DNA of 20,509 nucleotides from JAGTRP01 sp035255045 (GTDB lineage: Bacteria > Pseudomonadota > Gammaproteobacteria > Burkholderiales > Rhodocyclaceae): assembly GCA_035255045.1 (NCBI GenBank), contig DATFAA010000113.1:1-20509 (forward strand), given 5' to 3'. Below are positions 14,996 through 20,509 of the stretch, piece by piece. The notes beneath the pieces are model-generated. The model had not been told where the DNA came from, did no database searches, and saw nothing but the letters and a program-made list of their open reading frames with translations. Each line of letters begins with the position of its first letter. Within the stretch, counting starts at the first letter, position 1. A program made the position numbers and the translations under genes.

Positions 14996-16099
14996 GTGGA
15001 TATTCGGTCCATCATTGCCCCCGTCATCCAGGACCGCGACGCGCTCGACGAATTCGCCGACATGCTCCTCGACCGCGCGCCGCAAGTGGAACGGGATGTC
15101 GCCCGCCTGAAGCGCACCCCCGGCGATCGGGAGCTGGTGGCGGGCCTTTTCCGCGCCATCCACAACATCAAGGGAGATGCCGCCCTCTGCAAGTTCGAAC
15201 TGGCGGTTGCCATCTCCCATCCCATCGAATCCCTGCTGGCCCGTCTGCGTGAGGGGGAGATCGGATTCTCGGACCTACTGGCGGAATCCATCCTGCTCGC
15301 CGTCGACCGGCTCGAGCTGGCGACGGAAGGCGTGCTCAGGCACCGGGCGCTGGAGAACCTGCGGCTGCTGCCCCTGGTGCAAGGCCTGGAAAAGATGGCC
15401 ATCGCCCCAGCCGACAAGATTGATGATCTCAGCAAGGACCTGATCGAGGCAGTGACGGGCTTCCCCCCTGTCCTGGCCCACCTGTCCACCAAGACGCCCA
15501 AGGTTACCCCTCCCCCCGGCAGCCCGGCGACGACGACCAGCGACCTTCAATTCTTCCGCTCCCTCGCCCAGCAATTCGAAAGCCGTTCTCCCCTCTTCAA
15601 GGGCCGGACCATGCGCATCCTGCGCCTGGCCCTGGAAACCAACAAGGCGGCCCACTCCCCGGTGGACCCGATGCAGTTGGAGGCGGCCGTCTATATGCAC
15701 GACTTGGGCATGATGTTCCTGCCCGAGCCGACCTGGCTCAAGGTCGGGCGCATGACTCCGGAGGACAAACTGGTGCTGCGCAACCATCCGGGTTACGGCG
15801 CCGGCCTCCTTTCCCGCATCCCGGGCTGGGAGGCGGCGGCCGAGATGGTGGCCCAGCATCATGAGACGCCCGACGGTGCCGGCTACCCCAACGGTCTCAA
15901 GCAGGAGCAGATTTGTCCTGGAGCCAAGATTCTGGCCATCGTGGACGCTTTCGAGGCAGTCATGCTCAAGCATATTCACCGGGGCAAGAACCGGTCGGTG
16001 CTCCGGGCTATCGCCGAGATCAACGCCTGCGACAACCAGTTTGCGCCTGAGTGGATCGGCCCGTTCAACGCCGTCATCCGCCGCACGGTGGAAGCCTGA
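14996..16099 (+). CDS. HPt domain fused to a variant HD-GYP-like phosphohydrolase domain
   Basis: A 367-residue signalling protein with two parts. Residues about 10-110 form a CheA-type histidine phosphotransfer domain, with the phosphorylatable His56 in FRAIHNIKGDAAL. After a linker with a Pro/Thr-rich stretch (about 165-182), residues about 185-345 resemble the HD-GYP domain of cyclic-di-GMP phosphodiesterases. H235-D236 (MHDLG), H264 (NHPGYG), H288-H289 with D293-G294 and GYP (HHETPDGAGYP), and D317 (AIVDAFEAV) are present. Two usual residues differ: the first ligand His of the GHxxR motif is Arg204 (GRTMR), and the Lys after HDxG is Met239. The GTG start has AGGGAG six bases upstream. The stop overlaps tcdA (TGATG). 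Cyclic-di-GMP turnover is possible but unproven. Confidence 0.88.
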   Translation: MDIRSIIAPVIQDRDALDEFADMLLDRAPQVERDVARLKRTPGDRELVAGLFRAIHNIKGDAALCKFELAVAISHPIESLLARLREGEIGFSDLLAESILLAVDRLELATEGVLRHRALENLRLLPLVQGLEKMAIAPADKIDDLSKDLIEAVTGFPPVLAHLSTKTPKVTPPPGSPATTTSDLQFFRSLAQQFESRSPLFKGRTMRILRLALETNKAAHSPVDPMQLEAAVYMHDLGMMFLPEPTWLKVGRMTPEDKLVLRNHPGYGAGLLSRIPGWEAAAEMVAQHHETPDGAGYPNGLKQEQICPGAKILAIVDAFEAVMLKHIHRGKNRSVLRAIAEINACDNQFAPEWIGPFNAVIRRTVEA

Positions 16100-16863
16100 T
16101 GGGGATGGACAGGGAACGCCGCTTCGGCGGCGTGGCAAGGCTTTACGGCGACGCCGGCGCGGCCCGGCTGAGGCAGGCCCACGTCTGCATCGTGGGCATC
16201 GGCGGCGTCGGCTCCTGGGCCGCCGAAGCCCTCGCCCGCTCGGGCGTGGGTGCCCTTACCCTGATCGACCTGGACATGGTGGCCGAGTCCAATACCAATC
16301 GCCAGGTCCATGCCTTGGACGACATCTACGGGAAGGCCAAGGTGGACGCCATGGCCGAGCGCATCGCGGCCATCAACCCGGACTGCGCGGTGACTACGGT
16401 GGAGGACTTCGTCACTCCGGAGAACACCGCCGAACTGCTGGCCGGGCCGTTCGCCGCCGTCGTCGACGCCATCGACCAGGTCAAGGCCAAGGCGGCGATG
16501 CTGGCCCACTGCCGCCGCCATCGTTTGCCGATCGTCACCGCCGGTGCGGCCGGCGGCCAGATGGATCCGACCCAGATCCGCCTCGCGGACCTCTCCCAGA
16601 CCGTCCAGGATCCCCTGCTGGCCAAGGTGCGTTCGCACCTGCGCCGGGACTACGGCTTCCCACGGGACGGCAAGAAGAAATTCGGGATCACCGCCGTCTA
16701 TTCGACGGAGCAACTGCGCTATCCGGAGACCGGAGCCGTCTGCTCCACCGACAGCGGCCCTACCGGACTTAACTGCGCCGGCTTCGGCTCGTCGGTCTGC
16801 GTCACGTCGGTCTTCGGCATGGCCGCAGCGGCCCATGTTCTGCGGCTCATCGCCATAGCATGA
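16099..16863 (+). CDS. tcdA: tRNA threonylcarbamoyladenosine dehydratase
   Basis: This E1/ThiF-like ATP-dependent enzyme (also CsdL/YgdL) cyclises threonylcarbamoyl-adenosine at position 37 of ANN-decoding tRNAs. At 254 residues it has the normal length. It shows the N-terminal RRFGGVARLYGDAG, the nucleotide-binding loop VGIGGVGSW (33-40), IDLDMVAESNTNRQ, DAIDQVKAK and AAGGQMDPT. The C-terminal VYSTEQ and TGLNCAGFGSSVCVTSVFG are typical of TcdA. The ATG at 16099 overlaps the preceding stop (TGATG); a second ATG at 16105 would shorten it by two residues. It ends in an ATGA overlap with corA, so it lies within a three-gene coupled unit. The usual CsdA/CsdE sulfur-transfer partners are not next to it. 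Confidence 0.94.
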   Translation: MGMDRERRFGGVARLYGDAGAARLRQAHVCIVGIGGVGSWAAEALARSGVGALTLIDLDMVAESNTNRQVHALDDIYGKAKVDAMAERIAAINPDCAVTTVEDFVTPENTAELLAGPFAAVVDAIDQVKAKAAMLAHCRRHRLPIVTAGAAGGQMDPTQIRLADLSQTVQDPLLAKVRSHLRRDYGFPRDGKKKFGITAVYSTEQLRYPETGAVCSTDSGPTGLNCAGFGSSVCVTSVFGMAAAAHVLRLIAIA

Positions 16864-17930
16864 AGCAGCCGCGCAAGAGGCGGTCCCAGAAGGCCGGCTT
16901 GCCCCCCGGCTCCCTGGTGCATATCGGCGAGGTCAGAACTCAGCAGCCCAGCCTCTCGATCATGGACTACGGCGCGGGGGGCTGCGTCGAGGCCGAACTA
17001 CCGGATGTCGATGCCCTGCGCCGTCACCCTCGCCAGCATGAGGTGCTGTGGGTAAATGTTTATGGCGTGCACGATCCGTTGATGCTCGGGGAGATCGGCC
17101 GCATCTTCGACCTCCATCCCCTGGTGGTGGAAGACATCCTCAACACCGACCAGCGCCAGAAGGTGGAAAGCTACGGGACGTACCTTTACCTGGTGCTGCA
17201 CCGTTACCGCTTCAACGGCGGCGGGCAGGGGCGGCAGCTGGCTCAGGATCAGATCAGCGTGGTCATCGGCCGGGATTTCGTCCTCACCTTCCAGGAGTGC
17301 AAGGCGGAAACCTTCGAGACGGTACGCGAGCGCGTGCGCACCGACCGGGGCGGCCTGCGTCGGGGCGGCGTGGACACCCTCGGTTACTCCCTTCTGGATG
17401 CCATGGTGGACAGCTATTTCGGCATCGTCGAAGAGCTGAACGATCGGGCCGATGGGTTGGAGGACCAGATCCTGGCCGGGGCCCGGTCGGCATCCCTGCA
17501 AGGAATCCACGAACTGAAGCGCTGCCTTTCCCGGCTGCGGCGCAACCTTTACCCGCTGCGCGAGGTGCTGGGCAGCCTGCACCGCGACGTGGGCGACTTT
17601 TTCCGGCCGGAAGTCCAACTCTACCTGCGGGATGTCTATGACCACACGGTGCACATCCTGGAATCCATCGAGGATCTGCGCGACCTGACCACCGGCCTGC
17701 TCGACGTCTATCTGACCACCGTCAGCCACCGTGTGAATCTCGAAGTCCGCGCCCTGACCGTGGTTGCCACGGTGTTCCTTCCCGCCTCCCTGATCGCCGG
17801 TATCTTCGGCATGAACTTCAAGGAGATGCCCTGGCTGGAACTGCCCCAGGGCTTCTATTACGCCCTTGTCCTCATGGTCTTGGTCGCGGGCGGCATGCTG
17901 CTGCTTTTCTGGCGGCGGCGCAGCGTCTAG
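16860..17930 (+). CDS. corA: CorA family magnesium/cobalt transporter
   Basis: This pentameric inner-membrane channel for Mg2+ (also Co2+ and Ni2+) has 356 residues. The large N-terminal cytosolic domain includes VYGVHDPLMLGEIGRIFDLH, PLVVEDILNTDQRQKVESY and a long helical region (residues about 180-295, rich in Leu/Arg/Glu). The C-terminal end has the two membrane helices. The first ends in the signature GMN at 317-319 (GIFGMNFKEMP), and the second (FYYALVLMVLVAGGMLLLF) is followed by RRRS. The start ATG overlaps the tcdA stop as ATGA. The stop TAG shares CTAG with the stop of the convergent MBL-fold gene. The basic N-terminus (KQPRKRRSQK) is slightly longer than in many CorA proteins. Confidence 0.95.
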   Translation: MKQPRKRRSQKAGLPPGSLVHIGEVRTQQPSLSIMDYGAGGCVEAELPDVDALRRHPRQHEVLWVNVYGVHDPLMLGEIGRIFDLHPLVVEDILNTDQRQKVESYGTYLYLVLHRYRFNGGGQGRQLAQDQISVVIGRDFVLTFQECKAETFETVRERVRTDRGGLRRGGVDTLGYSLLDAMVDSYFGIVEELNDRADGLEDQILAGARSASLQGIHELKRCLSRLRRNLYPLREVLGSLHRDVGDFFRPEVQLYLRDVYDHTVHILESIEDLRDLTTGLLDVYLTTVSHRVNLEVRALTVVATVFLPASLIAGIFGMNFKEMPWLELPQGFYYALVLMVLVAGGMLLLFWRRRSV

Positions 17931-18877
17931 GCCTGGTCCAGGGTATCGAGCCAGACGCCGAGGCCCTGGGCATTCAGTTCCAGGTCGCCGGCCCACAGGT
18001 CGAGGATGGTCTGCGGCGGGAGCATGCAGCCGTGATTGCTCACCTCATCCAGCAGGTAGCTGGTCAGCCCGGCCTTGATGCGGTCGTGGCGCTGCTGCCC
18101 GGCGTCCTTCTCTGCCAGCGCGATTGCGACGAGGCCGTCCAGTCGCCGGTGGAGGTCTCTCCCCAATTGCGGAATGTGGCGGACACGGCTGTAGTGGGTG
18201 AGATAGATGGCCTCCGGCTTTAAGCTCAATAGCAGGTCGAAGGACTCGTGCATGGCCTGGGGTTCGAACTGGCTCGGCGTGGTGGTGGGAAAGATGAACT
18301 CCCGGCCGTCTACGTCCAACTCCCGGTAGGAGAGCCCGAACATGTCGCCACTGAAGATCCCGCCCGTCTTTCGGTCCACGATGCAGATATGGTGGCGGGC
18401 ATGTCCCGGGGTATCGAGGCACAGCAAGTCACGGCCGGCCAGGGAGACGACATGGTTATGAGCCGCCTCGATGATGCGCTCCGCGGGGATGGGCAGGATT
18501 TCGCCATACACCCGTTCCACGTATTCCTTGCCATAGACGGCGCAGACCCCGGCCACCAGCTTGGAGGGCTCGGCCATGTGGCGCGCCCCCCTGGGATGAA
18601 CCACCAGCCTGGCGTTGGGGAAGGCACGCATCATCGCACCGGCGCCGCCGGCATGATCCAGGTGGATATGGGTCAGGAAGACGTAATCGACCGCTTCTGC
18701 CGACAGGCCAAGGCGCCGAAGCGCCTCCAGGGCGTGGGGCAGGGAATCGTTGGTGCCAGCGTCGACGAAGGCCACACGGCCTTCCTCGACGACCATATGG
18801 ATGGCCGCCAGGATAGGACGGACATAGCCCGCGTCGAAGGCGACGATACCGTTGCCGTAATCTCTCCAGTCAAACAT
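17927..18877 (-). CDS. MBL-fold metallo-hydrolase
   Basis: This 316-residue metallo-beta-lactamase-fold hydrolase has the zinc-binding signature THIHLDHAGG (H70, H72, D74, H75). DTPGHARHHICIVD supplies the next His, IFSGDMFG the bridging Asp, and YLTHYSRVRH the last His. This is a complete binuclear metal site. The pattern fits the general group that includes glyoxalase-II-like and lactonase enzymes. The true substrate cannot be told from the sequence, and the C-terminal 90 residues (from about RHIPQLGRDL) look like a helical extension without a recognised motif. GGAG lies about nine bases ahead of the ATG. It is divergent from an alpha/beta hydrolase gene and convergent with corA, sharing the CTAG at 17927-17930. 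Confidence 0.9.
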   Translation of the reverse strand: MFDWRDYGNGIVAFDAGYVRPILAAIHMVVEEGRVAFVDAGTNDSLPHALEALRRLGLSAEAVDYVFLTHIHLDHAGGAGAMMRAFPNARLVVHPRGARHMAEPSKLVAGVCAVYGKEYVERVYGEILPIPAERIIEAAHNHVVSLAGRDLLCLDTPGHARHHICIVDRKTGGIFSGDMFGLSYRELDVDGREFIFPTTTPSQFEPQAMHESFDLLLSLKPEAIYLTHYSRVRHIPQLGRDLHRRLDGLVAIALAEKDAGQQRHDRIKAGLTSYLLDEVSNHGCMLPPQTILDLWAGDLELNAQGLGVWLDTLDQA

Positions 18878-18908
18878 TCCTAACTCTCCGTTGCGATGGC
18901 CGCGGCAT

Positions 18909-18914
18909 TATACT
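18909..18914 (+). promoter_or_regulatory. Possible -10 element for the alpha/beta hydrolase gene
   Basis: TATACT (five of six) stands in the 67-bp divergent gap and would place the transcription start near 18921, about 24 bases ahead of the ATG at 18945. No convincing -35 hexamer is found at 16-18 bases, so this is weak. Confidence 0.25.
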
Positions 18915-18944
18915 GGCGCGTTTCTGCAAAGCTCATTGCGCGCC

Positions 18945-19775
18945 ATGTCTCACTTTCTGGCCGACGACGGCGAAAAGATCCATGTCCATATTTCCGGCGA
19001 GGGCTCGCCAGTGGTCCTGCTGCACGGCTGGACGGCAAGCCATCGCGACTGGTTTCCCTTCCTCGCCCACCTGAATCCCAAGCACCGGGTTTTCCGGTGG
19101 GACGCCCGCGGCCACGGCGGCCACTCCGCCACCGGCGCCAACCCGCCCACGGTGGAGCGCATGGCCGCCGACCTGCGGAACCTTCTGGAGCACTTTGATC
19201 TGGCCGGCACCACGGTGGTGGGACACTCGATGGGAGCGCTGACCCTCTGGCAGTACATTCGAGACTTCGGCACCGAGCGCTTGGGCAGGGTCTGCTTCAT
19301 CGACCAGTCCCCGAAGCTCATTACCGATAAGCAGTGGACGCATGGGATCTATGGCGACTTCGACTCGGAGCGATCCCAGAGCTTCATCGCCGAACTGGAA
19401 GAAGACTTCCCCGAGGCGGTGCTGCGGCTCACGGCTTTCGGACTGAACCAGCGTGCCCGCCAGAAGTACCTGGAGAACGCCCCCGGCTGGCAGAAATCCC
19501 GGGACCAGTTGGCCGGTCTCAATCCGGGGCCCCTTATCGGCTGCTGGAAGAGCCTCACCGAGGCCGACTACCGGGATGTGCTGGAGAAAATCGCCATCCC
19601 CGCAATGCTCGTCTACGGCAGCGAGAGCAATTTCTACCATACCGCAACGGCTCACTATGTCGCCGGCCGGATTCCCGGAGCCATACTCCATATCTACGAG
19701 GGAACCGACCACTCCCCCCACCAGTGGCAGCGTGAGCGCTTCGCCAAGGACCTGCTCGATTTTATCGCGGGCTAG
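18945..19775 (+). CDS. Alpha/beta-fold hydrolase
   Basis: This 276-residue serine hydrolase of the alpha/beta superfamily has the oxyanion-hole motif VLLHGWTASH and the FRWDARGHGGHS loop. The nucleophile elbow VGHSMGAL has Ser95. Near the end, MLVYGSESNFYH and the catalytic His region GTDHSPHQW (His256) complete the site. No signal peptide is present, so it is probably cytosolic. The substrate (ester, lactone or C-C bond) cannot be deduced. The start at 18945 is the first position that gives a normal fold beginning; the frame is open 18 codons further upstream, and no Shine-Dalgarno sequence is seen. It is divergent from the MBL-fold gene, so the two hydrolases may be co-controlled. It ends on a CTAG shared with msrA. 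Confidence 0.9.
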   Translation: MSHFLADDGEKIHVHISGEGSPVVLLHGWTASHRDWFPFLAHLNPKHRVFRWDARGHGGHSATGANPPTVERMAADLRNLLEHFDLAGTTVVGHSMGALTLWQYIRDFGTERLGRVCFIDQSPKLITDKQWTHGIYGDFDSERSQSFIAELEEDFPEAVLRLTAFGLNQRARQKYLENAPGWQKSRDQLAGLNPGPLIGCWKSLTEADYRDVLEKIAIPAMLVYGSESNFYHTATAHYVAGRIPGAILHIYEGTDHSPHQWQRERFAKDLLDFIAG

Positions 19776-20311
19776 CGATATTCCGGCTTGAGGGCGGGTG
19801 CGAAGCGCTTCCGGAACTTCGCGACTTTGGGGCCGACGACAAAGGCGCAGTAAGCCTGTTCGGGATTATTGCGGAAATACTCCTGGTGGTAATGCTCTGC
19901 AGGATAGAAGCGTTGGGCCGGAACCACCTGGGTGACAATTGGCGCGTCCCAGACGTGCTGGCTATCCAGTTCGGCGATCACCCGCCGCGCATCCCTCTCC
20001 TGCTCCTGAGACTGGCAGAAGATCACCGAGCGGTACTGGGTGCCGATATCGTTGCCTTGGCGATTCAAGGTAGTCGGATCGTGGATGGCGAAGAACACCT
20101 TCAGAAGCTCCGCAAACGGGATGACTGAAGGATCGAAATCGATCTGCACCACTTCCGCATGCTCGGTGCGGCCTTCGCAGACTTCGGAGTACCTGGGGTT
20201 GGGTACCGAGCCGCCGCAGTAGCCCGATGTCACCTTGTCCACGCCCCGCATCTGCTCGAACACTGCTTCGAGACACCAGAAGCATCCGCCTCCAAGGACC
20301 GCTGTTTCCAT
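19772..20311 (-). CDS. msrA: Peptide methionine sulfoxide reductase A
   Basis: This enzyme reduces the S-form of methionine sulfoxide in proteins or free, using thioredoxin. At 179 residues it is the short cytosolic form. The catalytic motif GGGCFWCLEAVF has the nucleophile Cys10. Conserved stretches follow: GYCGGSVPNPRYSEVCEGRTEHAEVV in short pieces, FFAIHDPTTLNRQGNDIGTQYRS and FYPAEHYHQEYF. GGAGG lies nine bases ahead of the ATG at 20311, and the longer upstream frame would run into the rRNA terminator, so it is rejected. There is no fused MsrB domain. It lies directly downstream of the rRNA operon on the same strand and converges on the alpha/beta hydrolase gene. Confidence 0.95.
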   Translation of the reverse strand: METAVLGGGCFWCLEAVFEQMRGVDKVTSGYCGGSVPNPRYSEVCEGRTEHAEVVQIDFDPSVIPFAELLKVFFAIHDPTTLNRQGNDIGTQYRSVIFCQSQEQERDARRVIAELDSQHVWDAPIVTQVVPAQRFYPAEHYHQEYFRNNPEQAYCAFVVGPKVAKFRKRFAPALKPEYR

Positions 20312-20390
20312 CGTTCGCTTCCTCCATGCGCAAGGACGAATACCTATAAGACGACGAAATCGGCAAGCAAATTCCCGTGCACCAAAGCGC

Positions 20391-20423
20391 AAAGCCCTCG
20401 CCTGGTGATCCAGGGAGGGCTTT
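20391..20423 (-). terminator. Stem-loop terminator of the rRNA operon
   Basis: A long stem combines AAAGCCCTC / GAGGGCTTT (20391-20399 and 20415-20423) with an inner CCTGG / CCAGG and a four-base loop, interrupted by one unpaired G at 20400. It lies 11 bases beyond the 3' end of the 5S rRNA. Only three T follow on the minus strand, so it may not be fully efficient, and some readthrough into msrA is possible. Confidence 0.7.
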
Positions 20424-20434
20424 GGGGGATGGGG

Positions 20435-20509
20435 TGCCTGGCGGTGACCTACTTTCGCGAGCGAGGTGCTCACTATCATTGGCGCGACTTCGTTTCACGG
20501 TCCTGTTCG
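20435..20509 (-). rRNA. rrf: 5S ribosomal RNA, 3' part
   Basis: The minus strand reads CGAACAGGACCGTGAAACGA at the window edge and continues through CGCGCCAATGATAGTG to GCGAAAGTAGGTCACCGCC and ends AGGCA. This is the 3' two thirds of a betaproteobacterial 5S rRNA. The 5' part, and presumably the 23S and 16S genes, lie beyond the right edge. The exact 3' end (20435 to 20437) is approximate. Confidence 0.93.

Noticed and set aside
1..20509. CRISPR array, insertion sequence, toxin-antitoxin or defence island
   Set aside because: There are no regularly spaced repeats, no transposase or integrase motifs, and every sizeable gene has a housekeeping or regulatory assignment.

Overview
The window reads as an ordinary chromosomal stretch of a GC-rich betaproteobacterium. 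The best guess is a member of the Rhodocyclales (Azospira/Dechloromonas-like). The reasons are the betaproteobacterial type of 5S rRNA, the order PP0621-like gene, pilS, pilR, ampD, the GTP-type PEP carboxykinase, and a lutAB lactate module. The taxonomy is an inference from gene content, not a database result. I see no phage, insertion sequence, CRISPR array or integrase.

Left part (1-8400) is central carbon metabolism and cell wall. The lactate-oxidation genes lutA and lutB (lutB runs off the left edge) are divergent from an IclR-type regulator, and the 74-bp gap between them carries a 15-bp palindrome and a direct repeat. Next come a secreted PBP7-type DD-endopeptidase (pbpG), a malic enzyme with a phosphotransacetylase-like tail (maeB), and, divergent from it across a 335-bp gap, GTP-dependent PEP carboxykinase (pckG). 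Lactate dehydrogenation, malic enzyme and PckG together set the pyruvate/PEP/C4-acid node, which suits growth on organic acids.

Middle part (8400-13900) holds a class I/II aminotransferase that starts only about 13 bases after the pckG terminator. A tightly coupled minus-strand operon follows: a small membrane zinc-ribbon-like protein (PP0621-like), pilS, pilR and ampD, with successive genes overlapping. A 56-residue protein of unknown function with a near-perfect Shine-Dalgarno sequence follows, then a bidirectional terminator and tRNA-Pro(CGG). The tRNA promoter appears to lie inside the end of ispB.

Right part (13900-20509) begins with ispB (polyprenyl diphosphate synthase), divergent from an overlapping three-gene set. 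That set is a CheA-type HPt domain fused to an unusual HD-GYP-like domain, then tcdA, then corA. Two convergent pairs follow, corA with an MBL-fold hydrolase and an alpha/beta hydrolase with msrA. Each pair shares a single CTAG as both stop codons. The window closes with a large stem-loop and the 3' part of a 5S rRNA, so an rRNA operon lies beyond the right edge.

Most of the window is well understood. The points most worth a second look are the HPt/HD-GYP fusion that lacks canonical residues, the small protein at 13540-13710, the terminator placed directly ahead of the aminotransferase, and the palindromic putative operator between the IclR gene and lutA.
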